Origin: an uncultured Nitrospirota bacterium
Lineage (GTDB): Bacteria > CG2-30-53-67
Assembly: GCA_947259355.1 (NCBI GenBank)
Contig: CAMYMF010000024.1
Span: forward strand, 1-32,066
Length of the DNA stretch: 32,066 nucleotides
Direction: 5' to 3'
The notes beneath the pieces are model-generated. The model was not told where the DNA came from, did not search any database, and worked only from the letters and a program-made list of their open reading frames with translations. Position numbers and translations under genes: made by a program. Each line of letters opens with the position of its first letter. Positions within the stretch are counted from its first letter, which is position 1. Of this stretch, positions 6,995-14,959 are shown piece by piece.

Positions 6995-7190
6995 CGCCGC
7001 CTGCCGTCAGCCTTCGTCCTTTTGTAGTTTCCGTCATCTGCCCTCTGTCGTCCGTCCTCTGTAATCCCTTATGCTGCCCGGAGCCTGTCCCGTCAGACGC
7101 ACAGCGTCTATCGGGATCCTCCGTCCTCCGTCCTCTGGCTTCAGTCTTCAGCCGTCTACCCTGTACTTCCCGCCCACTGCCCACTGGCCT
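6995..7190. repeat. Pyrimidine-rich low-complexity spacer between convergent genes
   Basis: The top strand is strongly C/T-biased, with drifting short units such as CTCTGTCGTCCGTCCTCTG, CCTCCGTCCTCCGTCCTCTG, CAGTCTTCAGCCGTCTACCC and CCCACTGCCCACTGG. The units look like imperfect 6-8 nt tandem repeats. The block lies between the stops of mtaB and the antiporter gene and contains a 29-nt hairpin at 7088-7116. No convincing coding frame is present. Confidence 0.6.
7088..7116. repeat. Inverted repeat inside the convergent spacer
   Basis: TCCCG-tc-AGACGC-aca-GCGTCT-at-CGGGA forms an 11-bp stem with one small internal mismatch. It lies between two convergent genes and could serve as a bidirectional 3' end or RNA stabiliser, but no T run follows. 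Confidence 0.5.
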
Positions 7191-7191
7191 T

Positions 7192-9072
7192 TCACCGTCC
7201 CTGCTCAACCTGAAACGTCTTCCGGGCATGCAGCACGGAGTCCAGGTCGCCGCAGACGGCGACAATGTCGTCGAGATAAAGTCGCGTTCGGCCGTGCGGA
7301 ATGATCGTGTCGCCCCCCCGTTTGATGAACAGAATCAGACTGTTGCCAGGGAGCCTGATCTCCTGCAGCGATTTGCCGCTGCAGGCAGGACTGGTGACCA
7401 CAATTTCCTGCACTTCATTCGCCGTGGCCTCCTGAACCAGCACATCGAACAGGTTGGGACGGAGGATTAGGTTCTCCATGGCCAGGCATCCCTGCCGTGA
7501 AAAATTGACGGTTCGGATCTCCATCTCACGATACCGCCGCGAAAAGGCGGGCTCATTGACCCGGGCGATGATCCGTTCCACCCGAAAGATATCCCGGGCA
7601 AGCCGGGCGATCTTGAGATTGGTCTCATCGCTGCGCGTGGTCAGAATCAGGATGTCCTCCGGGTAAATGCCGGTCATGGCTAGGAAGTCCGGATCCGTTC
7701 CATCGCCGTAGAGGACCTTCAATCCCGCCTCCTGGGCCCGCAGGCAGGAGGCCCGGTCCTTTTCAAGCAGGACGATGGGAAGGCCTCGTTCCCGGAGCCG
7801 CTGCGCCAGGTCCAGCCCCACCGTGTTGGCGCCTACGATCTGGATGTAGCGGGTGGGGCGAATCTCGGTTTTCATGAGATAGGTGAAGATCATGGGAGAG
7901 GCCACACAGGTGACCAACGCCATGATGATGATGGCTGAATTCAGGGCCGGACTGATGGCGCCCATCTCCAGACCGACGGCGGCCGCGGCCACAATCAGGC
8001 TCAAGCGGGTGGACAACAGCACTCCCGCCGCCAGCGTCTCTCGCCACGGAAACCGAAACCGCAGAATCAGCGCCGACAGGAAGTTCACGGCGTAGGCCAT
8101 GACGATCAGTACCGGGACCATGATCAGGCTGGTGGCCGACGCTGTCAGGGCCTCCAGGTCGAAATTCACGCCCACCATGATGAAGAAGATGGGGATGAAG
8201 AATCCGTAGCCAATGGCGTCGAGCTTCAACCGCAGGTTCGGGCTCTCGCCGCGGGAAATCTTGGAGACCAGGGCCCCCGCGAGAAAGGAGCCGAGAATGA
8301 CCTCCGCGCCGAGGCTCTGGGCGAGAACCACAAAGGCCAGCATGAGCGCAAAGACCCCCCGCACGCGAATCTGGGAGGTGGCATGGGCCAGCTCGACGAA
8401 GATCTTGCGTACGCCGGGCTTGTCCTGGAAGTAGTCGTTCAGACGGTCGGCCACGAGGACGGCGAGGAAGAGCAGTCCCACCAGGAGAAGCTTCGGGTCC
8501 CATCCGGCAGTGTAAACAATGAAGCCCATGGTCAGGAGAATGACCGTGATTAGATCGGCGATCACGGAGCACGACAGAATCACCTGCCCATAGTCTCGCT
8601 CCAGATAGCCCTGATCCTTGAGGATGAGCAACACGACACCCACCGAAGTGGTGGAGAGAATCAGGGCCATGAGCCAGACCTGTTTCACCAGGCCGGCCCG
8701 CCACAGACCGATGGAGATGAGCCCTGCGAGGCAGAGGCGCAGTACGAACACCGCCAGGCTCTGGTAGAGGGGCTCACTGAAACAGGCGCGCAGTGTCCAG
8801 CGGTGTCCATTGAGCTTGCGGGGACGGAAGAGATCGAAATCGAGTTCGAGTCCCGAGAGGAACATGAGGTAGGCGAACCCGAAGTGAGACAGAAAGGAGA
8901 GCCAGGGACCCTCGCGGACCAGATCGAATCCGCTGGTCCCGATGACCATACCACAGAGGATCTCACCCACCATGGCTGGTACCAAAAGCTTTCGGAAAGC
9001 GGCCGTCACCAGCGGGATCAGGAAAGCCAGCAGGGTGATCAGCAGCAGCGGGAAGAAGGAAATGGGCTCCAT
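7192..9072 (-). CDS. CPA2-family cation:proton antiporter with RCK (TrkA) domains
   Basis: This 626-residue protein has about 12 hydrophobic segments over residues 1-400 (Na+/H+ exchanger domain, KefB/KefC-like). A soluble RCK_N domain follows at about 409-525 and an RCK_C domain at about 543-617. It probably exchanges K+ or Na+ for H+ across the inner membrane. In the core, SCSVIADLITV holds a single conserved Asp (173). The RCK_N nucleotide loop reads VGANTVG, so the second Gly of GxGxxG is Asn. LYGDGTDP and ILTTRSDETN are typical later RCK_N blocks. GAGG lies 7 nt before the ATG. It lies downstream of the histidine kinase gene on the same strand with a 135-nt gap, so co-expression is possible. 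Ion and ligand specificity cannot be read from sequence. Confidence 0.88.
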   Translation of the reverse strand: MEPISFFPLLLITLLAFLIPLVTAAFRKLLVPAMVGEILCGMVIGTSGFDLVREGPWLSFLSHFGFAYLMFLSGLELDFDLFRPRKLNGHRWTLRACFSEPLYQSLAVFVLRLCLAGLISIGLWRAGLVKQVWLMALILSTTSVGVVLLILKDQGYLERDYGQVILSCSVIADLITVILLTMGFIVYTAGWDPKLLLVGLLFLAVLVADRLNDYFQDKPGVRKIFVELAHATSQIRVRGVFALMLAFVVLAQSLGAEVILGSFLAGALVSKISRGESPNLRLKLDAIGYGFFIPIFFIMVGVNFDLEALTASATSLIMVPVLIVMAYAVNFLSALILRFRFPWRETLAAGVLLSTRLSLIVAAAAVGLEMGAISPALNSAIIIMALVTCVASPMIFTYLMKTEIRPTRYIQIVGANTVGLDLAQRLRERGLPIVLLEKDRASCLRAQEAGLKVLYGDGTDPDFLAMTGIYPEDILILTTRSDETNLKIARLARDIFRVERIIARVNEPAFSRRYREMEIRTVNFSRQGCLAMENLILRPNLFDVLVQEATANEVQEIVVTSPACSGKSLQEIRLPGNSLILFIKRGGDTIIPHGRTRLYLDDIVAVCGDLDSVLHARKTFQVEQGR

Positions 9073-9207
9073 GAAGGCCTCACGGGTGAGGGATTTTTCC
9101 TATCCTACCACAAGGAAGATCAACTGTGGACTCGGAATTGAACGAAGGTCACGCCGGCACTGATGGAGGGCTTCGGGCGACACGGAAGCGGCGGTTTGGC
9201 GGCGCGG

Positions 9208-11130
9208 CTACCCTTTTCTGGAGACCGGAAGGTAGATGTGAATGGTGGTCCCGCGGCCTGCCCTGGACTCTGCGGTGATGGCCCCACCGTGTTTCGTCAC
9301 GATGGCATGGCAGATGGCGAGTCCCAATCCCTTGCCTTTCCGCGGTCCGTGGTGCTTGGTGCTGAAGTAAGGATCGAAGATCTGGGAGATACTCTCCGCG
9401 GAGATGGGCGTGCCTTGATCGGCGACGGAAACGTGGACGTAGTGGCCTTCCGGCAGGGGCAGTCCGCTTCCGCTGGTGACGGCGGCATTCGTGGCTTCCA
9501 TGGTTACGGTCCCCCCCTGCGGCATGGCCTCCTTTGCGTTGGTCACGAGGTTGTGGATGACCTGGCTCATCTGCTCCACATCGACTTCCACGGGCGCCAG
9601 ATCCGGCGCGATCTGGAAAACCACGTTTACGTTGGCGCCAGCGAGGGCAAAGCGCGCTGATTTTCTGATGAGTTCTTCGAAGGAGGCGACCCGTTTGACC
9701 GGTGCCCCCCGGCCTGCAAAGGTAAGCAACTGCTGGGTCAATTCCCGGGCCTGCAGAGAGGCTTCTTCGACCATGGCCAGCCGTTCGAAAAGCTCATCTT
9801 TGGCGACCAGGGACATCTTTATGAGCGATACCTGCCCGAGGATCGCCGTGAGTAGATTGTTGTAGTCATGCGCAATCCCTCCGGCCAGCACCGCGAGGGA
9901 CTCCAGGTTCCTGTTGCGCAGCAGAGTCGCCTCCATCTTCTTGGTGTCCGTGATGTCGATATTCGAGACGAGTACCCGGGCATAGGGTTTGGCATAGCCC
10001 GGCAGGGCCACCAGTTTAATGTTGTTTTGAAGGCACCTGCCCGAGAACGTGCGGGTCACAACCTCCGATTCGAATTCGGTGCGCCCTTCCGCCATGCAGA
10101 CGAGCCAAGCCCGCAGGGCACGATCCGTGTCCCGCGTACAGACATTCCGGAAATTATGAATCAGCTGCATCTTGTCCTCTGTGTTATACATCCGCACACC
10201 GGCCTGATTGAGCTCCCGGACCTTCATGAGAGAACTGCAATAGGCCACGGCGTCGGGTCGGGCGTCGAAATAGGCCTCCAGGTCTTTGATGCCCTGTTCG
10301 CGCAGTCCATCGAGGTGGGCTTTGACCTCGGAGAAGTCACCCACATAGAGGGCCACAGGAGACTCGTCGAAGAGGCGTTTGAAACGGGCCTCACTGGTTG
10401 CGAGGGCCTCTTCGGCCGCTTTACGTTGCGAAATGTCGATACCGAGTTCCAGCACCAGTTCGGAGCCGTCGATGTCGGTGAAAGGGTAGTCGTAGATTTG
10501 ATAAACGCGTCCATCGGGACTGTCGGTCCATTCCCAGACCTGTGGTGTTTTCGTCTCGAAGACGCGAAAGGTCGGACAGGGACGGCACGGTTGCCTACGC
10601 TGCCAGAGCGCCTCGTAACACCGTTTGTCTCCGGGATCACCGAAACGATTCCTGAAGTAGCTGTTGGTAAAACGGATAGTATGATCCGGCGCTTGCAGAT
10701 AGACAAAGGCCGGAAGCTGATCGAGCACCGACAAGAACCGCTGACTTTCGGACGCCAGAGAAGCGTTTTTTTCTTGGTACTGGGTGATGTCCGACACCTG
10801 AATGAGTCGGGCCGGGCATCCACCGGGCCAGAGGATGGTTCGACCCCGGAGGGCATACCATCGTCCGGAGCGCTCCTCACGGATTTCCCGCCGCCAGACC
10901 TCGGCTGCGGTAAGGCCTCCCTCCGGTTCTATCCCCAGCACCGCCTGGCACGTCCGACCCACCACCTGGCCGAAGATTTCTTCCATTTGCCGGTTGGCAT
11001 AGAGGAACCGGTTCGTCTCCCCGTCGCAGACGCACACGGCGGCATCCAAACCGTCGAGAACGGCCCGCAGTTCCTCCTGGGATGGGGGCGGACCTGCCGT
11101 GAGTCCGTGACCTTTCGGATTCTTGTCCAT
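9208..11130 (-). CDS. PAS-domain sensor histidine kinase
   Basis: The 640-residue protein has three PAS-like regions: about 20-115, 130-235 and 250-395. A HisKA domain carries the phospho-acceptor His421 in LAGGIAHDYNNLLTAI. The HATPase domain has an N box (HNLVTNAKEAM, about 526-536), Asp571 in VADQGTP, and the Gly-rich KGKGLGLA. No transmembrane segment or receiver domain is seen, so it is probably cytoplasmic and needs a separate response regulator, not found here. The second PAS contains a cysteine group, Cys171, Cys182 and Cys185, in CYEALW...PCRPCP, possibly a metal or redox site. The C-terminus is the NtrB-like type. It is divergent from lepA and upstream of the antiporter gene. No clear ribosome site precedes the chosen ATG. 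Confidence 0.9.
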   Translation of the reverse strand: MDKNPKGHGLTAGPPPSQEELRAVLDGLDAAVCVCDGETNRFLYANRQMEEIFGQVVGRTCQAVLGIEPEGGLTAAEVWRREIREERSGRWYALRGRTILWPGGCPARLIQVSDITQYQEKNASLASESQRFLSVLDQLPAFVYLQAPDHTIRFTNSYFRNRFGDPGDKRCYEALWQRRQPCRPCPTFRVFETKTPQVWEWTDSPDGRVYQIYDYPFTDIDGSELVLELGIDISQRKAAEEALATSEARFKRLFDESPVALYVGDFSEVKAHLDGLREQGIKDLEAYFDARPDAVAYCSSLMKVRELNQAGVRMYNTEDKMQLIHNFRNVCTRDTDRALRAWLVCMAEGRTEFESEVVTRTFSGRCLQNNIKLVALPGYAKPYARVLVSNIDITDTKKMEATLLRNRNLESLAVLAGGIAHDYNNLLTAILGQVSLIKMSLVAKDELFERLAMVEEASLQARELTQQLLTFAGRGAPVKRVASFEELIRKSARFALAGANVNVVFQIAPDLAPVEVDVEQMSQVIHNLVTNAKEAMPQGGTVTMEATNAAVTSGSGLPLPEGHYVHVSVADQGTPISAESISQIFDPYFSTKHHGPRKGKGLGLAICHAIVTKHGGAITAESRAGRGTTIHIYLPVSRKG

Positions 11131-11203
11131 AGGCCGTCATCGAAAGCGATGAAATGGGTGTGAAGACGTTCTGTCAGGCCCAGCGATATGATTCAGGAAA
11201 AAG

Positions 11204-11228
11204 GTTCACAATACCGAGTATTGCGAAC
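11204..11228. promoter_or_regulatory. Operator-like dyad
   Basis: GTTC-a-CAATAC-cga-GTATTG-c-GAAC is symmetrical over 25 nt except for one pair and the centre. It sits about 75 nt upstream of the kinase start codon on the minus strand and about 120 nt before the lepA promoter. A dimeric regulator site is a reasonable guess, but no regulator is known. Confidence 0.45.
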
Positions 11229-11351
11229 AAACAGTGACCAATTTACTTGAATTCTGTTAGCTTTGCAACAACACGACAAAAAATACCTATTTCGTAGGGT
11301 TTGCCACCGAGAGTTTGTGCGAGCACGGCGGCATGGGATTGCAGTTTCTCT

Positions 11352-11381
11352 TTGACAAAACCTCGAGCAATCCAATACAAT
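11352..11381 (+). promoter_or_regulatory. Candidate sigma-70 promoter of lepA
   Basis: TTGACA (11352-11357) is separated by 18 nt from TACAAT (11376-11381), 55 nt before the lepA ATG. Confidence 0.6.
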
Positions 11382-11395
11382 CAATGATTTGATTG
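11378..11395. promoter_or_regulatory. Dyad overlapping the lepA -10 box
   Basis: CAATCAA-tgat-TTGATTG is a perfect 7-bp inverted repeat that shares four bases with the -10 hexamer TACAAT. It could be an operator or a 5' hairpin in the mRNA. Confidence 0.4.
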
Positions 11396-11435
11396 AGTGC
11401 GACCTACCCCCTGGGCCACGCGTCAGGAACTGAAG

Positions 11436-13244
11436 ATGTCCCAAATTGAACGGATACGGAATTTCTCCATTATCGCCCACATCGATCACGGCAAATCGAC
11501 CCTGGCGGATCGCATCCTTGAGCATACGGGGGCCTTGAGTGACCGGGAACGGGTCAATCAGTTTCTCGACCAGATGGACATCGAGCGGGAGCGGGGCATT
11601 ACCATCAAGGCACAGACGGTGCGGATCCAATACAAGGCGCGCGATCAGCGGGAATACCGCCTAAATCTCATCGATACCCCTGGGCACGTCGATTTCAACT
11701 ATGAAGTTTCTCGGAGTCTTGCAGCCTGCGAAGGGGCGCTGCTCGTTGTTGATGCTGCACAGGGTGTCGAGGCGCAGACAGTGGGCAATGTCTATCTCGC
11801 CATCGATCACGATTTGGAAATCATCCCCGTGCTCAACAAAATCGATCTGCCCAGCGCCGACATCGCAGCGACCCGGCAGGAGATCGAAGAGGTCATCGGA
11901 TTGGACACGTCTGCGTCGATTACCGTCAGTGCCAAGGAGGGTACCGGGATCGAAGCCGTCCTGGAAGCCATCGTCCAGCGAATTCCGCCGCCCCTGGGAA
12001 ACCCGGAGGCACCCCTCAAGGCGCTGCTGTTCGATTCCTGGTTCGATACATACATGGGCACCGTCGCGCTCATCCGGATGGTGGACGGGAGGATTCGTCC
12101 AGGCATGCGCATCCGGATGCTCTCCACGGGCAAGGAGTTTGAGGTACAGCAGGTGGGCGTCTTCACCCCCCGGGCCACACGGGTCGACGCCTTGTCCGTG
12201 GGGGATGTGGGCTATATCATGGCGGGCATCAAGAACGTACGGGATACCCGCATCGGCGACACCATCACCGACGCCGCCCGTCCCACGGCCTCCGCCCTGC
12301 CCGGGTTCAAAGAGGTCAAGCCGATGGTCTTTGCCGGACTCTATCCGGTGGACAGCAACGACTACAAAGAACTAAAGGATGCCATGGACAAACTGCAGCT
12401 CAATGACGCGTCCTTCACGTACGATCCGGAGACCTCCAATGCGCTCGGTTTCGGGTTTCGCTGTGGATTTCTGGGGCTGCTGCACATGGAGATCATTCAG
12501 GAACGCCTGGAGCGGGAGTTCCGCATTCCGTTGATTACCACGTCTCCCACCGTGGTCTACCGGGTCGTGCTGAAATCGGGCGAAGAGGAGATGATCGAGA
12601 ATCCCTGCAAACTCCCGCCCGTACAGCAGGTGGATCATATCCAGGAGCCGGTCATCCTGGCCACCATCATGGCGCCCTCGGAATTCCTTGGGGGAATTAT
12701 CACCCTGGCTCAGGAGCGCCGGGGGGTGCAGCAGGGGATCGAGTATCACAGCTCCAACCGGGTCTCCGTTCGCTATGAGTTGCCGCTGAACGAAGTGGTG
12801 GTCGATTTCTTCGACCGGCTCAAATCGGTGACCCGGGGCTACGCTTCTCTAGACTATGAAATGGCGGGCTACCGTGCGGCGCAGATGGTGCGGCTCGACA
12901 TCCTGCTCAATGGGGAGATGGTGGATGCCCTGTCGGTCATCGTGCACAAGGACCGTGCCTATTACCGGGGACGGCGTCTTGCGGAGCGGCTCAAGCAGAT
13001 CATTCCGCGGCAAATGTACGAGGTGGTCATACAGGCAGCGGTGGGAAACAAGGTCATCGCGCGGGAGAGTATTGCGGCGCTGCGAAAGAACGTGACCGCG
13101 AAGTGTTACGGCGGAGACATCACCCGGAAGCGGAAACTGCTGGAGAAGCAGAAGGAAGGAAAAAAGCGGATGAAAAACGTCGGCCGGGTCGAAGTGCCCC
13201 AGGAGGCCTTCATGTCTGTGTTGCGGATGGAGAAGGACGGCTAG
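11436..13244 (+). CDS. lepA: Translation elongation factor 4 (LepA)
   Basis: LepA/EF4 is a ribosome-bound GTPase related to EF-G. The 602-residue product has the usual family length. GTPase motifs are G1 [10 protein letters not shown], switch [11 protein letters not shown]3 DTPGHVDF and G4 NKIDLP. The LepA-specific C-terminal domain ends with [25 protein letters not shown] chose ATG 11436 because [20 protein letters not shown] matches the family N-terminus and AGGA (11425-11428) sits 7 nt upstream; the frame itself extends further back. It is followed by lepB after 254 nt, the usual lepA-lepB pairing. Confidence 0.97.
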   Translation: MSQIERIRNFSIIAHIDHGKSTLADRILEHTGALSDRERVNQFLDQMDIERERGITIKAQTVRIQYKARDQREYRLNLIDTPGHVDFNYEVSRSLAACEGALLVVDAAQGVEAQTVGNVYLAIDHDLEIIPVLNKIDLPSADIAATRQEIEEVIGLDTSASITVSAKEGTGIEAVLEAIVQRIPPPLGNPEAPLKALLFDSWFDTYMGTVALIRMVDGRIRPGMRIRMLSTGKEFEVQQVGVFTPRATRVDALSVGDVGYIMAGIKNVRDTRIGDTITDAARPTASALPGFKEVKPMVFAGLYPVDSNDYKELKDAMDKLQLNDASFTYDPETSNALGFGFRCGFLGLLHMEIIQERLEREFRIPLITTSPTVVYRVVLKSGEEEMIENPCKLPPVQQVDHIQEPVILATIMAPSEFLGGIITLAQERRGVQQGIEYHSSNRVSVRYELPLNEVVVDFFDRLKSVTRGYASLDYEMAGYRAAQMVRLDILLNGEMVDALSVIVHKDRAYYRGRRLAERLKQIIPRQMYEVVIQAAVGNKVIARESIAALRKNVTAKCYGGDITRKRKLLEKQKEGKKRMKNVGRVEVPQEAFMSVLRMEKDG

Positions 13245-13498
13245 CTCGTTGCCGTGTACTGAGTATGCCTCGTCGTAAACCCTTGTGCGGTTTGTTGAAC
13301 ACATTGATGAGAGAATTCAGAAACTGCAATCCCGCCGTTTGGCGGGACGCATCGAAAGAATTGCTTATTTCAAAATTGAAAACCCATTCATGCCCCTTCT
13401 CGTTACCGAATTGGTGCCCTCGAGGGGGGTCTTGCTTTTTAGGAGCGAAGCTCGTATCATAAGCAAAAGGTACGACGCCTAGACGAAAGATAGACATC
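13245..13498. other. lepA-lepB intergenic region
   Basis: The 254 nt contain a perfect hairpin, TCCCGCC-gttt-GGCGGGA (13330-13347), and a weaker AAACC/GGTTT pair near 13274-13290. The second half is AT-richer and precedes lepB. No T run directly follows the hairpin and no strong promoter was recognised. No coding frame is convincing. Confidence 0.45.
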
Positions 13499-14134
13499 AT
13501 GGCATTGATGACACGTAAACAATCAGAGAGTAAAACGGGGAAATCATTCTGGCGGGAAAATTTTGAGGCGATTATCATTGCCGTCATTCTCGCCCTTCTG
13601 ATTCGAACTTTCGTCGTACAGGCCTTCAAAATCCCCTCGGGGTCGATGCTGGAGACCCTCCAGATCGGGGATCATATCCTGGTCAACAAGTTCATTTACG
13701 GTACACGCGTCCCCTTTACCAACTTGAAGCTGCTGCCCGTGAGGAAGCCGGAGCGGGGCGACATCATCGTCTTCAAGTATCCCGTGGACGAGAAACGTGA
13801 TTTCATCAAACGGGTCATTGGGATTCCGGGCGACGTGATGGAAATCCGTGACAAGATCGTCTACGTCAACGGCCGGGAGTTGGCCGATGACGAGTATGTG
13901 ATCTATCGCGATGACAACATCATCCCGGGCCAGCGGGACAATTTCGGACCTGAGACGGTCCCCGAAGATTCCTATTTCATGATGGGAGACAACCGGGACG
14001 GCAGCTTTGACAGTCGTTTCTGGGGATACGTGAAGGAGGAGGAAATCCTCGGCAAGGCCCTGATTATCTACTGGTCATGGGACCGGGACAACAAGCGCCC
14101 TCGCCTCGGCCGCATCGGCAAGATTATTCGCTAG
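13499..14134 (+). CDS. lepB: Signal peptidase I
   Basis: Signal peptidase I cleaves signal peptides from secreted proteins at the outer face of the inner membrane. The 211-residue protein has one N-terminal membrane segment (about 23-40, AIIIAVILALLIRTFVV), the catalytic Ser49 in IPSGSM, the general-base Lys104 in DFIKRVIGIPGD, and the late box MMGDNRDGSFDSRFWG. The single anchor and short length match the compact type found in many bacteria, not the longer E. coli form. ATG 13499 gives a basic N-terminus before the anchor. The pyr operon promoter starts about 20 nt after its stop codon. Confidence 0.95.
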   Translation: MALMTRKQSESKTGKSFWRENFEAIIIAVILALLIRTFVVQAFKIPSGSMLETLQIGDHILVNKFIYGTRVPFTNLKLLPVRKPERGDIIVFKYPVDEKRDFIKRVIGIPGDVMEIRDKIVYVNGRELADDEYVIYRDDNIIPGQRDNFGPETVPEDSYFMMGDNRDGSFDSRFWGYVKEEEILGKALIIYWSWDRDNKRPRLGRIGKIIR

Positions 14135-14152
14135 GCTCGGCCTAAAACTCTC

Positions 14153-14180
14153 TTGACAACCCTACTCCGTATGATATAGT
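14153..14180 (+). promoter_or_regulatory. Promoter of the pyrimidine operon
   Basis: TTGACA (14153-14158) and TATAGT (14175-14180, five of six matches) are 16 nt apart. This is the clearest promoter in the window. The predicted start is near 14187, giving a leader of about 110 nt before pyrR. Confidence 0.75.
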
Positions 14181-14209
14181 AGCCCGGATTCGGATCAGAC
14201 GGAGCAACA

Positions 14210-14266
14210 ATGCGGATTCTTGTGGTAACGATTGAGGCGTCCAGCCCTCGCAGGCCTTCTTGCTGA
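14210..14266 (+). CDS. Candidate 18-aa pyr leader peptide
   Basis: ATG 14210 has GGAG at 14201-14204 with 5-nt spacing. The 18 codons end with TGA at 14264-14266, exactly in the loop of the intrinsic terminator (14252-14285). A ribosome finishing this peptide would cover the left stem and block the terminator. That resembles the coupling logic of the E. coli pyrBI leader, although no sequence similarity is claimed. It is too short for similarity-based proof. Confidence 0.5.
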   Translation: MRILVVTIEASSPRRPSC

Positions 14267-14285
14267 TTGGCAAGAGGCCTTTTTT
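14252..14285 (+). terminator. Attenuator terminator of the pyr operon
   Basis: AGGCCT-t-CTTGC (14252-14263), loop TGATTG, GCAAG-AGGCCT (14270-14280), and T6 (14280-14285) form an 11-bp stem with one bulged base. It lies between the promoter and pyrR, so it must be read through for operon expression. A GUCCAG hexamer (14240-14245) recalls the CCAGAG loop of PyrR-binding RNA, but the full PyrR consensus is not visible. Confidence 0.8.
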
Positions 14286-14298
14286 GTGGCCTGAAAAC

Positions 14299-14865
14299 AT
14301 GCCCCAGAACGCATCGAAAGGACCTTCCCGGGGTCTGATCATCGATAAAACGAGAATGGGTGAACTGGTTCAGGAGTTGGCCGATCGTATCGTGGCGGCC
14401 AATCCGGACCTGTCCGAGGTGACCCTCGTCGGGATCCGCACTCGGGGCACCCATCTGGCACGCCGCATCGCCGAGCGGGTCGCGAAAAGCGTCGGCCAGA
14501 CGGTACCGGTGGGTATTCTCGATATTACCCTCTACCGGGACGATCTGCGGGCCCGCATCGATCAGCCCGAACTGCTCCGAACGGAAATCCCCGGACCGGT
14601 GGAGGGGCACAACATCATCTTGGTGGATGATGTGCTTTTCACGGGGCGCACCATTCGGGCTGCTCTCGACGGCATCATGGACCTGGGGCGGGCCCGGAAG
14701 ATCCAGCTTGCCGTGCTGGTAGACCGGGGCCACCGGGAACTTCCCATCCGGGCCAATTACACCGGGCAGTACATCGAAACGACGCAGGACGAGACGGTTC
14801 GCGTCCGTTTCGTCGAAGACGGCGATGAGGACAGCGTCATTCTGCGGGAGATCCAAAGACCATAG
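14299..14865 (+). CDS. pyrR: PyrR, pyr attenuation protein / uracil phosphoribosyltransferase
   Basis: PyrR is a PRTase-fold protein that in many bacteria binds UMP and pyr leader RNA and can have uracil phosphoribosyltransferase activity. The protein has 188 residues. The PRPP-binding motif [14 protein letters not shown] is at about 105-118, and [14 protein letters not shown] and [12 protein letters not shown] are family blocks. I chose ATG 14299, which lies just after the terminator and gives the expected N-terminus [10 protein letters not shown]. The frame stays open upstream, but a TTG start at 14260 would lie inside the terminator. No clear ribosome site precedes 14299. The position directly after an attenuator supports autoregulation of the whole operon. 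Confidence 0.92.
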   Translation: MPQNASKGPSRGLIIDKTRMGELVQELADRIVAANPDLSEVTLVGIRTRGTHLARRIAERVAKSVGQTVPVGILDITLYRDDLRARIDQPELLRTEIPGPVEGHNIILVDDVLFTGRTIRAALDGIMDLGRARKIQLAVLVDRGHRELPIRANYTGQYIETTQDETVRVRFVEDGDEDSVILREIQRP

Positions 14866-14866
14866 C

Positions 14867-14911
14867 CCTTCCGTCGGTCGGAGAGACACGGCGCCGGAAG
14901 GTACACTTTTT
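14867..14911 (+). terminator. Possible second attenuator between pyrR and pyrB
   Basis: CCTTCCG (14867-14873) can pair with CGGAAGG (14895-14901), and T5 follows at 14907-14911. The 21-nt loop and the 5-nt gap before the T run make it weak, but internal attenuators are known in other PyrR-controlled operons. Confidence 0.3.
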
Positions 14912-14959
14912 CATCTGAGCGGCAGGGCGACGCCCGAATTCCGGCGGCTTCACAAAACC

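Larger units (their letters stand above)
11131..11435. other. Divergent intergenic region between kinase gene and lepA
   Basis: This 305-nt region has no supported gene. It is less GC-rich than its neighbours and contains an operator-like dyad (11204-11228), a small CCTA/TAGG hairpin near 11282-11297, the candidate lepA promoter (11352-11381), and a second dyad (11378-11395). Confidence 0.6.

Noticed and set aside
7763-8704. 313-codon minus-strand frame inside the antiporter gene
   Set aside because: It is an out-of-frame shadow of the CPA2/RCK gene on the same strand, rich in Gly, His, Arg and Pro, without membrane segments.
14240-14251. GUCCAG segment as a full PyrR-binding loop
   Set aside because: Only the hexamer fits. 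The CCAGAG loop and the purine-rich internal bulge of the consensus could not be recognised, so I kept only the terminator and leader peptide.
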